5,849 nucleotides of DNA from Pseudomonadota bacterium (lineage in GTDB: Bacteria > Pseudomonadota > Gammaproteobacteria > Xanthomonadales > Xanthomonadaceae), in the NCBI GenBank assembly GCA_023423675.1, contig JAFAFD010000370.1:1-5849 (forward strand), in the 5' to 3' direction. Of this stretch, positions 1 to 5,849 are shown piece after piece (the first letter of the stretch is position 1; each line of letters starts with the position of its first letter). Made by a program: the position numbers and the translations under genes. Below the pieces are notes generated by a model that was not told the origin of the DNA, made no database searches, and was given only the letters and a program-made list of their open reading frames with translations.

Positions 1-76
1 CGAGCCCCCATGGATGGGTTTACGGCGTGTCCTGCAAGCCCACATCGCCCCGCCCAACCCGCAGCAGTCCAGGGCC

Positions 77-118
77 GCTGTTGCTCCGGCTTTTGCTCCG
101 GCCGTTGCCCTGGCTTGG
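77..118. repeat. Hexanucleotide-periodic repeat GC(T/C)NNN, seven units
   Basis: Seven consecutive hexamers all begin GCT or GCC; the first three are GCTGTT, GCTCCG and GCTTTT. The same tract can be read as three 12-bp units beginning at 81, 93 and 105. Units 1 and 2 share TTGCTCCGGC and differ only in their last two bases, and unit 3 (TTGCCCTGGCTT) differs from unit 1 at two positions. The tract ends about 55 bp before the putative purL -10 element. Such tracts can change length by replication slippage. No function is evident, although it lies where an upstream promoter or operator element could be. Confidence 0.6.
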
Positions 119-132
119 GCGCCTCTGCGGGT

Positions 133-149
133 GCCGGGCGCCGCCCGGC
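133..149. repeat. GC-rich perfect inverted repeat (7-bp arms, 3-nt loop)
   Basis: GCCGGGC (133-139) and GCCCGGC (143-149) are exact reverse complements around a GCC loop. No T-run follows on the plus strand, so it does not look like a terminator for an upstream gene. It sits directly before the place where a -35 box would be expected for the purL promoter. It could be a degraded REP-type palindrome or a protein-binding site; the sequence does not decide between them. Confidence 0.5.
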
Positions 150-172
150 CAAAGCCCTCCCCCCGGTTCCGG

Positions 173-178
173 TACAAT
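173..178 (+). promoter_or_regulatory. Candidate -10 element of the purL promoter
   Basis: TACAAT matches the sigma-70 consensus TATAAT at five of six positions and stands out in very GC-rich surroundings. Transcription would start near 184-186, giving a leader of roughly 28 nt before the start codon at 213. No recognisable TTGACA-like -35 is present at 16-18 bp spacing; the bases there read CAAAGC. A weak -35 is not rare in GC-rich gammaproteobacteria, but it limits confidence. The element overlaps the ATG at 177, which argues against translation starting there. Confidence 0.45.
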
Positions 179-212
179 GTCGGGCCCGTTTCCCAACTAC
201 GGTTCCCCGGAC

Positions 213-3200
213 ATGATGGTCCTCGAGGGCGCGCCCGCCCTGTCGCTGTTCCGCCGCGAACGCCTTGAATCCCGCCTGCAGTCCATCGCTCCCTCCCTGC
301 GCATCAGCGGTGCCTGGCACGTCTACTTCGTCCAGCCCGAAGGCTCGGCCAGCCCCGACGTGGCCACCCTGTGCCGCATCCTGGAAGCCCAGCCGCAGGC
401 CGAGGCCATCGCCGACGGCGCCGTCAGCCGCATCGTCGTGCCCCGCCTGGGCACCCTGTCGCCCTGGTCCAGCAAGGCCACCGAACTGGTCCGCGGTGCC
501 GGCCAGCCGGTCAGCCGGGTCGAGCGCGGCCTGCGCATCGACGTGCAGGGCTGGCCGACCGAGGCCGCCGCCCAGCAGGCGCTGGTCAAGGCCCTGCATG
601 ACCCGATGACCCAGTCGGTGCTGGACACCGTCGACCAGGGCCAGGCCCTGTTCACCACCCCGGCGCGGGGTGAACTGGAACGCGTGCCGGTGGACCAGCT
701 GGAGGCCGCCAACCAGCGCCTCGGCCTGGCCATGGCCCAGGACGAGATCGACTACCTGCGCGAACGCTTCACCGCGCTGGGCCGCTCGCCGTCCGATGTC
801 GAACTGATGATGTTCGCGCAGGCCAACTCCGAGCACTGCCGCCACAAGATCTTCAACGCCAGCTGGACCATCGACGGCCAGGAACAGGACCGTTCGCTGT
901 TCCGGATGATCAAGAACACCCACCAGCAGACCCCGCAGCACACGCTCAGCGCGTACAGCGACAATGCCGCGGTGATCGAAGGCCACCCGGCCTCGCGCTA
1001 CCGCCCCGATCCGGCCAGTGGCGAGTACCGCCGCGAACCGCAGGTGCCCAGCGCCTTCCAGATCAAGGTGGAAACGCACAACCACCCGACCGCGATCGCG
1101 CCGTTCCCGGGCGCCTCGACCGGCAACGGTGGCGAGATCCGCGACGAAGGCGCGACCGGCCGCGGCGGCAAGCCGAAGGCCGGCCTGTCCGGTTTCTCGG
1201 TCTCGCACCTGCGCATTCCCGAGCTGCCGCAGCCGTGGGAAGCGCCGCGCGCGCTGAACCCGCGCATGGCACCGGCGCTGGAAATCATGACCGACGGCCC
1301 GCTCGGCGGCGCCGCGTTCAACAACGAGTTCGGCCGCCCGAACCTGCTCGGCTACTTCCGCAGCTTCGAGCTGCCTGAAGGCGCCGATCTGGTGCGCGCC
1401 TACGACAAGCCGATCATGCTGGCCGGTGGCCTGGGCGCGATCGACCGCATCCAGGTCGACAAGATCCAGCTGCAGGCCGGTGATGCGGTCATCGTGCTCG
1501 GTGGCCCGGCGATGCTGATCGGCCTCGGTGGCGGTGCCGCCAGTTCGGTGGCCTCCGGCGAAAGCGCCGAGGACCTGGACTTCGCCAGCGTGCAGCGCGA
1601 CAACCCGGAAATGGAACGCCGCTGCCAGGAGGTCATCGACCGCTGCGTGGCGATGGGCGCCAACAACCCGATCAAGTTCTTCCACGACGTCGGTGCCGGT
1701 GGCCTGTCCAATGCCATCCCCGAACTGCTGCACGACTCCAGCGTCGGCGGCGTCATCGACCTGGGCAAGGTGCCCACCGATGATCCGTCGCTGTCGCCGA
1801 TGCAGCTGTGGTGCAACGAATCGCAGGAACGCTACGTGCTTGGCGTGGCCCAGGAACGCATGGCCGAGTTCGCCGCGCTGTGCGCCCGTGAGCGTTGCCC
1901 GTTCGCCGCCGTCGGCGTGGCCACTGCCGAAGAACACCTGGTGGTGGCCTACGGTGCGGTGCCGGGCCACACCCCGGCCGATGCGCCGATCGACCTGCCG
2001 ATGGACGTGCTGTTCGGCAAGCCGCCGAAGATGCACCGTGATACCGCGCACCCGCCGGCCCCGCGCTGGCCGGCGCTGAAGACCGGTGGCCTGGACCTGC
2101 AGGAAGCCGGTCTGCGCGTGCTCGCGCACCCGACCGTGGCCTCGAAGAACTTCCTGGTCACCATCGGTGACCGCAGCGTCGGTGGCCTGACCGCGCGCGA
2201 GCAGATGGTCGGCCCGTGGCAGCTGCCGGTGGCTGACGTTGCCATCACCCTGGCCGACTTCGACGGCGTGGCCGGCGAAGCGATGTCGCTGGGCGAGCGC
2301 ACCCCGCTGGCCCTGCTCGATGCCGCTGCCTCGGCGCGCATGGCCGTCGGTGAAGCGCTGACCAACCTGTGCGCGGCTCCGGTCGATGCGCTGGATGAGA
2401 TCAAGCTGTCGGCGAACTGGATGGCCGCTGCCGGCCATCCGGGCGAAGACGCGCTGCTGTACGACGCGGTGAAGGCGGTGGGCATGGAACTGTGCCCGCA
2501 GCTGGACATCAGCATTCCGGTGGGCAAGGACTCGCTGTCGATGCAGGCGCAGTGGCACGACCAGGGCGAAGCCCACAAGAGCGTGTCGCCGGTGTCGCTG
2601 GTCATCTCGGCGTTCGCGCCGGTGGCCGACGTGCGCCAGCAGCTGACCCCGCTGCTCGACCGCGACGTGGACAGCGAGCTGTGGCTGATCGGCCTCGGTG
2701 CCGGCAAGCAGCGCTTGGGCGGTTCGATCCTGGCCCAGGTGCATGCCGACCACGGCGACCTGCCGGCGTTCGCCGGTGCCGCCCCGGACCTGGACGACCC
2801 GCAGCGCCTGCGTGGTTTCTTCGAACTGATCCGCGATGCGCGCCAGGCTGGCCTGCTGCTGGCCTACCACGACCGCAGCGACGGCGGTGCCTTCGCCGCA
2901 CTGTGCGAAATGGCCTTCACCTCGCGCCTCGGCCTGGACATCACCCTCGATGCCTGGGGCGATGATCCGTTCCGCAGCCTGTTCAACGAAGAACTGGGTG
3001 CGGTGGTGCAGATCGCCCGCGAAGACCGTGTGGCCTTCGCCGATCTGGTCGAGCGCCATGCACTGATCGAGTGCGCGCAGCGCATCGCCAAGCCGACCAC
3101 CGCACCGGTGGTGCGCGTGTCGCTGGGTGGCGAGAACCTGGCCGAATGGCGCTGGGAAGCGCTGTTCGACGCCTGGTGGTCGGTCACCCACGCGATGCAG

Positions 3201-4097
3201 AAGCGCCGGGACAATCCGGCCAACGCCGATGCCGAGCGCGAGGTGGCGCGTGCGTTCAATGCGCCGGGCCTGAAGCCGAAGCTGAGCTTCGACCTCAACG
3301 AAGACGTGGCCGCGCCGTTCATCAGCACCGGTGCGCGTCCGCGCGTGGCCGTGCTGCGCGAACAGGGCGTCAACGGCCAGATCGAAATGGCCAACGCCTT
3401 CGAACGTGCCGGCTTCCGCGCCTACGACGTGCACATGAGCGACCTCATCGAAGGCCGCGTCGCCCTGCAGGAGTTCACCGGCCTGGTGGCCTGTGGCGGC
3501 TTCAGCTACGGCGACGTGCTCGGTGCCGGTCGTGGCTGGGCGACCTCGATCCTCGAGCGCAGCGCGCTGCGTGATGCCTTCGCCGCGTTCTTCGCCCGCG
3601 AGGACAGCTTCGCCCTGGGCGTGTGCAACGGCTGCCAGATGATGAGCCAGCTGAAGGACATCATCCCCGGTGCCGAGCACTGGCCGCAGTTCCGCCGCAA
3701 CGCCAGCGAGCAGTTCGAAGCCCGCACCGCGCTGCTGGAAGTGGTGGAGTCGCCGTCGATCCTGCTGCGTGGCATGGCCGGTTCGCGCCTGCAGGTGGCG
3801 GTTGCGCATGGCGAAGGCCAGGCCGTGTTCGACAACGCCGTGGACCAGGCCACCGCGCGCGTGGCGCTGCGCTACGTCGATGGCAACGGCAACGTCGCCA
3901 GCCAGTACCCGCTGAACCCGAACGGTTCGCCGGACGGCATCACCGGCCTGACCAGCACCGACGGTCGCGTCACCATCATGATGCCGCACCCGGAGCGCAC
4001 GCCGCGTGCGCTCAACCTGAGCTGGGCCCCGGCCGAGTGGCAGGGTGATTCGCCGTGGATGCGCATGTTCCGCAACGCGCGGGTATGGTGCGGCTGA
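213..4097 (+). CDS. purL: Phosphoribosylformylglycinamidine synthase, single-chain PurL
   Basis: This cytoplasmic enzyme of de novo purine synthesis converts FGAR, glutamine and ATP to FGAM, glutamate, ADP and phosphate. The 1294 residues match the usual large-type PurL length of about 1295. Visible in order: an N-terminal PurS-like region (about 1-150), the ANSEHCRHK motif (204-212), [20 protein letters not shown] starting at 285, [15 protein letters not shown] from 491, [10 protein letters not shown] around K772, and a class I glutamine amidotransferase domain from about 1042. The amidotransferase triad is present: Cys1138 in GVCNGCQ, and His1259 and Glu1261 in PHPER. The MM start at 213/216 was chosen because [11 protein letters not shown] aligns with the N-terminus of E. 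coli PurL, and because the in-frame ATG at 177 overlaps a -10 element. No strong Shine-Dalgarno precedes 213. No frameshift or missing key residue was seen. The gene stands alone and is followed by a terminator. Confidence 0.97.
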   Translation: MMVLEGAPALSLFRRERLESRLQSIAPSLRISGAWHVYFVQPEGSASPDVATLCRILEAQPQAEAIADGAVSRIVVPRLGTLSPWSSKATELVRGAGQPVSRVERGLRIDVQGWPTEAAAQQALVKALHDPMTQSVLDTVDQGQALFTTPARGELERVPVDQLEAANQRLGLAMAQDEIDYLRERFTALGRSPSDVELMMFAQANSEHCRHKIFNASWTIDGQEQDRSLFRMIKNTHQQTPQHTLSAYSDNAAVIEGHPASRYRPDPASGEYRREPQVPSAFQIKVETHNHPTAIAPFPGASTGNGGEIRDEGATGRGGKPKAGLSGFSVSHLRIPELPQPWEAPRALNPRMAPALEIMTDGPLGGAAFNNEFGRPNLLGYFRSFELPEGADLVRAYDKPIMLAGGLGAIDRIQVDKIQLQAGDAVIVLGGPAMLIGLGGGAASSVASGESAEDLDFASVQRDNPEMERRCQEVIDRCVAMGANNPIKFFHDVGAGGLSNAIPELLHDSSVGGVIDLGKVPTDDPSLSPMQLWCNESQERYVLGVAQERMAEFAALCARERCPFAAVGVATAEEHLVVAYGAVPGHTPADAPIDLPMDVLFGKPPKMHRDTAHPPAPRWPALKTGGLDLQEAGLRVLAHPTVASKNFLVTIGDRSVGGLTAREQMVGPWQLPVADVAITLADFDGVAGEAMSLGERTPLALLDAAASARMAVGEALTNLCAAPVDALDEIKLSANWMAAAGHPGEDALLYDAVKAVGMELCPQLDISIPVGKDSLSMQAQWHDQGEAHKSVSPVSLVISAFAPVADVRQQLTPLLDRDVDSELWLIGLGAGKQRLGGSILAQVHADHGDLPAFAGAAPDLDDPQRLRGFFELIRDARQAGLLLAYHDRSDGGAFAALCEMAFTSRLGLDITLDAWGDDPFRSLFNEELGAVVQIAREDRVAFADLVERHALIECAQRIAKPTTAPVVRVSLGGENLAEWRWEALFDAWWSVTHAMQKRRDNPANADAEREVARAFNAPGLKPKLSFDLNEDVAAPFISTGARPRVAVLREQGVNGQIEMANAFERAGFRAYDVHMSDLIEGRVALQEFTGLVACGGFSYGDVLGAGRGWATSILERSALRDAFAAFFAREDSFALGVCNGCQMMSQLKDIIPGAEHWPQFRRNASEQFEARTALLEVVESPSILLRGMAGSRLQVAVAHGEGQAVFDNAVDQATARVALRYVDGNGNVASQYPLNPNGSPDGITGLTSTDGRVTIMMPHPERTPRALNLSWAPAEWQGDSPWMRMFRNARVWCG

Positions 4098-4138
4098 CGG
4101 CGCATTTGCCGCGCAGGCTGCAATGCGATGACGTACGG

Positions 4139-4170
4139 AAAACCCGACAGGCGACTGTCGGGTTTTTCTT
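4139..4170 (+). terminator. Rho-independent terminator of purL
   Basis: CCCGACAG (4143-4150) pairs perfectly with CTGTCGGG (4155-4162) around a GCGA tetraloop. Flanking AAAA (4139-4142) can pair with TTTT, lengthening the stem to 12 bp. The right arm runs into TTTTTCTT (4163-4170). It lies about 40 bp past the purL stop codon, as expected for a transcript end, and separates purL from the adhesin. The left-hand A-run would provide a short U-tract for minus-strand transcripts too, but no minus-strand gene is seen here. Confidence 0.93.
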
Positions 4171-4275
4171 TATGGGGGCAGAAACTCCTGCCGCAGCGGT
4201 GAGTTACATGCATTTACACGGCGTCGATATCCCGTCACAAGCAGATAACAAAATCGCCAAATAAATAGGCGAAAA

Positions 4276-4291
4276 CGTGAACTGGTTCACG
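4276..4291. promoter_or_regulatory. Candidate CRP/Clp-family operator
   Basis: CGTGAACTGGTTCACG is a perfect 7-bp inverted repeat around TG. It contains the CRP core GTGA-N6-TCAC exactly; only the outermost bases differ from the TGTGA-N6-TCACA consensus. Xanthomonadaceae carry a CRP homologue, Clp, that recognises this type of site and, in Xanthomonas, controls many virulence and surface genes. The centre (4283.5) lies roughly 70 bp upstream of the start site inferred for the promoter at 4318-4346, close to the -71.5 position used by class I CRP activation. The match is seen in the sequence; binding and activation are inferences. A different regulator that binds palindromes is possible. Confidence 0.5.
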
Positions 4292-4317
4292 GCAATCGCT
4301 TTTCCTGCGTCAAAGTC

Positions 4318-4346
4318 TTGACGATCTTGAAAGTTCCCGTTAACAC
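4318..4346 (+). promoter_or_regulatory. Candidate sigma-70 promoter for the adhesin gene
   Basis: TTGACG (4318-4323) matches the -35 consensus at five of six positions. Exactly 17 bp downstream, TAACAC (4341-4346) is a weak -10 (three of six, including the initial TA). Transcription would start near 4353-4355, leaving a leader of about 190 nt. A strong -35 with a poor -10 and a palindromic operator upstream fits an activator-dependent promoter. No better-spaced pair was seen between here and the start codon. Confidence 0.4.
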
Positions 4347-4455
4347 TTGGGCCCTGTTTCAAATCTGTTCATATCGCAGTAACCGCACGTCGCTCTGCGC
4401 CCGGTTTTCTGTCGCTGCGCGGCGTTCGGCAATACCCGCAGTAAATCACGCGAAT

Positions 4456-4476
4456 AACGCCCCCAGGGGGGACGTT
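4456..4476 (+). other. Stem-loop in the adhesin mRNA leader
   Basis: AACG (4456-4459) pairs with CGTT (4473-4476), and CCCC (4461-4464) pairs with GGGG (4468-4471), with one C-A mismatch between the two blocks and an AGG loop. No U-run follows, so it is not an obvious terminator. It would form about 65 nt ahead of the start codon and does not cover the ribosome binding site. It might affect transcript stability or act as a regulatory structure; I recognise no riboswitch class. Confidence 0.35.
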
Positions 4477-4529
4477 GGACCAGAAGGCCCGGCGATGGCG
4501 TTGCTTTGCCCAAAACCAGCCCAGAAATC

Positions 4530-4534
4530 AGGAG
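4530..4534 (+). promoter_or_regulatory. Shine-Dalgarno sequence of the adhesin gene
   Basis: AGGAG lies 8 nt before the ATG at 4543, which is near-ideal spacing. It supports 4543 over the in-frame ATG at 4495. Confidence 0.85.
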
Positions 4535-4542
4535 CCGTATCG

Positions 4543-4734
4543 ATGAATCGGATTTATCGCAAGGTCTGGAACAAAGCGTTGGGTCAGTTGGTGGTGGCCT
4601 CGGAACTGGCCTCTTCCGACACCCGCGGTGGGGTCGTCGACCAGCGCCGCGATGCCGACCACGTCCGGCCGGTGACCCTGGCCGCAGCCCTTGCCCTGGC
4701 CATGGGACTGGGAGGCTCCGGCCTCGCCGCCGCA
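4543..4734 (+). other. ESPR-extended signal peptide coding region
   Basis: The 64-residue leader has two parts. The conserved extension (residues 1-24) has the usual aromatic and basic residues (Tyr5, Arg6, Lys7, Trp9) and ends in a SELAS-type motif. A charged linker (25-43) and a classical Sec core rich in Ala/Leu/Gly (44-61) follow, with an A-A-A|Q cleavage site. ESPRs occur on large autotransporters and are thought to slow or steer inner-membrane passage. The length is normal for this type. Confidence 0.85.
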
Positions 4735-5849
4735 CAGTCGGTGGAAGTCGGCGGCAACGCCAACTGCGTGACCCTCAGCAGCAGCGTGATCGACCAGTGC
4801 GTGGTTGACGGCAGCGCCAACGCCAGCGGCCGCAACGCGGTGGCCGTGGGCACCGGCAGCACCGCCAACGCCGCCAACAGCGTCGCGCTGGGTGCCGGCT
4901 CCACTGCCAACCGCGCCAACACCGTGTCGGTGGGCGCAACCGGCAGCGAACGACAGATCACCAACGTGGCCGCAGGTACGGCGGCCACCGATGCGGTCAA
5001 CCGCGCGCAGCTCGATGCGCAGGCGCAGGCCACCCAGGCCGCACTGGCCACCGCCACCGCGCAGGGCCGCCGCTACTTCAAGGCCGATGGTGCGGGCGAT
5101 GACAGCGACGCCGCGCAGATCGATGGCGAAGGCGCACTGGCCGCTGGCGCATCGGCCACCGCCGATGGCGACGACACCACGGCGCTGGGCCACAACGCAC
5201 AGGCGACCGCTGATAGCGCCACCGCCGTCGGCGCGCAGTCGCAGGCCTCGGGCAGCGGCAGCACCAGCGTCGGCGCTGGCAGCACCGCCAGCGGCACCGC
5301 ATCGGCCAGCTTCGGCGTCGGTGCCGAAGCCAGCGGCGGTTACAGCACCGCTCTGGGCGGCCTGTCCAACGCCTCGGCCTTCAACGCAACCGCGGTCGGC
5401 AACGCCGCCAACGCGAGCGGTTCCAACAGCGTGGCCGTCGGCGGCGATGCAGAAGCCAGCGGCGCCTACAGCACCGCCACCGGCCAGGGCAGCCTCGCCA
5501 CCGGCACCAACTCGGTGGCTGTGGGTGGCGCGCTGTTCGGCCTGCTGCCGACCGAAGCCTCGGGCGATTACTCCACCGCCGTCGGTGGCGGCGCGTGGGC
5601 ACCGGGCACCAATGCCACCGCATTGGGCAACGCCGCCGAAGCACAGGGCGCCAACAGCGTCGCGCTGGGTGCCGATTCGATCGCCGAGCGCGACAACACC
5701 GTCTCGGTCGGTGGCGCCGGCAACACCCGCCAGATCACCAACGTCGCTGCCGGTACCGAAGGCACCGACGCGGTGAACAAGGACCAGCTGGACGAGGTCG
5801 CCGCGACCGCGGAGAACACCCGCAAATACTTCCAGGCCAGTGGCAGCGA
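4543..5849 (+). CDS. Trimeric autotransporter adhesin (YadA/Hia-like), 5' part
   Basis: The first 435 residues of a type Vc surface adhesin are visible; the frame is open at the window edge. Residues 1-24 are an ESPR extension starting MNRIYRKVWN. A hydrophobic core follows at 44-61, with a probable signal peptidase site after the AAA at 62-64. Residues 94-131 form a short head of three 14-residue YadA-type repeats (AVAVG, SVALG, SVSVG). A first neck with ITNVAAGT...DAVN..QLD spans 126-158, then an Ala/Gln-rich linker ending RRYFKA at about 176-181. A second head of fourteen repeats (195-390) is followed by a second neck (385-417) and KYFQA at 428-432. Family knowledge: such proteins trimerise, pass the outer membrane through a C-terminal beta-barrel anchor, and bind host or abiotic surfaces or promote autoaggregation. 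Stalk and anchor must lie beyond 5849. Cys75 and Cys86 are unusual. It has its own promoter region and is not co-transcribed with purL. Confidence 0.93.
   Translation, partial: MNRIYRKVWNKALGQLVVASELASSDTRGGVVDQRRDADHVRPVTLAAALALAMGLGGSGLAAAQSVEVGGNANCVTLSSSVIDQCVVDGSANASGRNAVAVGTGSTANAANSVALGAGSTANRANTVSVGATGSERQITNVAAGTAATDAVNRAQLDAQAQATQAALATATAQGRRYFKADGAGDDSDAAQIDGEGALAAGASATADGDDTTALGHNAQATADSATAVGAQSQASGSGSTSVGAGSTASGTASASFGVGAEASGGYSTALGGLSNASAFNATAVGNAANASGSNSVAVGGDAEASGAYSTATGQGSLATGTNSVAVGGALFGLLPTEASGDYSTAVGGGAWAPGTNATALGNAAEAQGANSVALGADSIAERDNTVSVGGAGNTRQITNVAAGTEGTDAVNKDQLDEVAATAENTRKYFQASGS
4822..4935 (+). repeat. Head 1: three 14-residue YadA-type repeats
   Basis: Core pentapeptides AVAVG, SVALG and TVSVG start at residues 99, 113 and 127, exactly 14 residues (42 bp) apart, with Asn before the core in each (NAVAVG, NSVALG, NTVSVG). 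In YadA heads such repeats stack as a left-handed parallel beta-roll in the trimer. The third runs straight into the first neck. Confidence 0.85.
4918..5016 (+). repeat. Neck module, copy 1
   Basis: Residues 126-158 contain SVG, RQITNVAAGT, DAVN and QLD, the hallmark of the YadA neck (HIM motif). The neck narrows the head beta-roll onto the coiled-coil stalk. It is followed by a 19-residue Ala/Gln-rich stretch likely to be a short coiled coil. Copy 2 lies 777 bp downstream. Confidence 0.85.
5125..5712 (+). repeat. Head 2: fourteen 14-residue repeats with one insertion
   Basis: Core pentapeptides start at residues 198, 212, 226, 240, 254, 268, 282, 296, 310 and 324 without a break in the 14-residue register, then 344, 358, 372 and 386. 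The single 20-residue step comes from a six-residue insertion in the loop after SVAVG (residues 324-328). Most cores read [S/A/T]xAxG. The last repeat merges into the second neck. Confidence 0.85.
5695..5793 (+). repeat. Neck module, copy 2
   Basis: Residues 385-417 repeat the first neck: NTVSVG, RQITNVAAGT, TDAVN and QLD are shared. The linker that follows is eight residues shorter than after copy 1 (11 against 19 residues between QLD and YF), then KYFQA resembles RYFKA. This suggests that a third head begins just past the window. Confidence 0.85.

Larger units (their letters stand above)
1..172. other. Non-coding DNA upstream of purL
   Basis: No convincing gene is seen on either strand. 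Reading frames through this stretch are low-complexity Pro/Ala/Arg/Leu translations of GC-rich DNA, including the in-frame extension of purL back to a GTG at 27. At the left edge CCCAT (7-11) and ATGGG (14-18) form a small inverted repeat around GG. From memory, similar sequence around CCATGGATGGG followed by a GGCGTGTCCTGCA-type stretch recurs between genes in Stenotrophomonas, so this may be the end of a dispersed intergenic element cut by the window edge. That is recollection and was not tested. The hexamer repeat and the GC hairpin inside this region are listed separately. Confidence 0.5.
4171..4542. other. AT-richer intergenic region and leader upstream of the adhesin gene
   Basis: No gene is supported across these 372 bp; reading frames that cross it on either strand are continuations of overlaps with the flanking genes. 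Base composition changes: I hand-counted 80 G+C in the 180 bases from 4201 to 4380 (44%), far below the flanking coding DNA. This is typical of a regulatory region in a GC-rich genome. It contains a CRP/Clp-like palindrome, a candidate promoter, a leader stem-loop and the ribosome binding site, each listed separately. A smaller inverted repeat, TCGCC (4254-4258) with GGCGA (4268-4272) around an AT-only 9-nt spacer, lies just upstream of the palindrome and could be a second weak operator. Confidence 0.7.

Noticed and set aside
1949..2707. 252-codon open frame on the minus strand inside purL.
   Set aside because: It is antisense to intact, conserved PurL coding sequence; high GC suppresses stop codons in the other frames. 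The translation is low-complexity Ser/Ala/Arg-rich with no recognisable domain.
4199..4219. Imperfect palindrome around ATGCAT with GTG and CAC at its ends, considered as a second CRP-like site.
   Set aside because: The spacing between the half-sites is wrong for GTGA-N6-TCAC, and the inner symmetry has mismatches.
4254..4272. TCGCC-N9-GGCGA read as a minus-strand terminator (short T-run on that strand).
   Set aside because: The stem is only 5 bp with a 9-nt loop, and there is no minus-strand gene for it to terminate.
4316..4330. TCTTGA repeated at 4316 and 4325 with 9-bp spacing.
   Set aside because: Six bases are too few to be significant, and the first copy is explained by the -35 element.
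4375..4444. Direct repeat CGCAGTAA at 4375-4382 and 4437-4444.
   Set aside because: One or two identical 8-mers are expected by chance in a region of about 450 bp, and the flanks do not align without gaps.
4495..4542. In-frame upstream ATG that would add 16 residues to the adhesin, with an AGAAGG-like sequence before it.
   Set aside because: The added residues do not belong to the ESPR, which canonically begins at MNRIYRKVWN, and AGGAG is ideally placed for the ATG at 4543.
4528..5193. 221-codon minus-strand open frame, Gly/Ala/Val/His-rich.
   Set aside because: It is the complement of adhesin repeats; periodic coding DNA gives repetitive antisense translations. It has no ribosome binding site or family resemblance.
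4805..5776. 323-codon plus-strand open frame rich in Pro, Ala and Arg.
   Set aside because: It is the out-of-frame reading of the adhesin head repeats. The true frame, which starts at 4543, runs off the window and has ESPR, head and neck signatures.
1..5849. CRISPR array, tRNA or rRNA gene, insertion sequence, prophage or defence genes.
   Set aside because: No array of direct repeats with unique spacers, no tRNA-like cloverleaf, no transposase or integrase domain and no terminal inverted repeats were found. The only arrays are the in-frame adhesin repeats and the short hexamer tract.

Overview
The window is high-GC gammaproteobacterial DNA that looks like Xanthomonadaceae, most probably Stenotrophomonas. 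This rests on the PurL protein sequence, strong G/C preference at third codon positions, and a GC(T/C)NNN hexamer repeat of a kind I remember from intergenic DNA of that group. No database search was possible, so the genus is an inference. Both genes lie on the plus strand.

Layout. Bases 1-212 are non-coding upstream DNA: a short inverted repeat at the left edge, a hexanucleotide-periodic repeat (77-118), a GC-rich hairpin (133-149) and a TACAAT -10-like element (173-178). Bases 213-4097 encode a complete single-chain PurL (FGAM synthetase, 1294 residues), which is closed by a strong intrinsic terminator (4139-4170). Bases 4171-4542 are a clearly AT-richer intergenic and leader region. It holds a CRP/Clp-type palindrome (4276-4291), a candidate sigma-70 promoter (4318-4346), a leader stem-loop (4456-4476) and a good ribosome binding site (4530-4534). 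From 4543 to the right edge runs the 5' part of a trimeric autotransporter adhesin gene. It is still open at base 5849, so the stalk and the membrane anchor are not visible.

The two genes are functionally unrelated. PurL is cytoplasmic housekeeping enzymology (purine synthesis), and the adhesin is a surface protein. The terminator and the adhesin's own promoter region indicate separate transcription units. The adhesin carries an ESPR-type extended signal peptide, then a short head and neck, a linker, and a longer second head and neck of strict 14-residue repeats, with a third module apparently starting at the edge.

I see no undescribed multi-gene system here. The best leads are the CRP/Clp-like operator placed about 70 bp upstream of a plausible start site for the adhesin, and the modular, recently expanded architecture of the adhesin: a 777-bp module offset, 28-residue super-repeats, a hydrophobic insertion in one repeat, and a cysteine pair just after the signal peptide.
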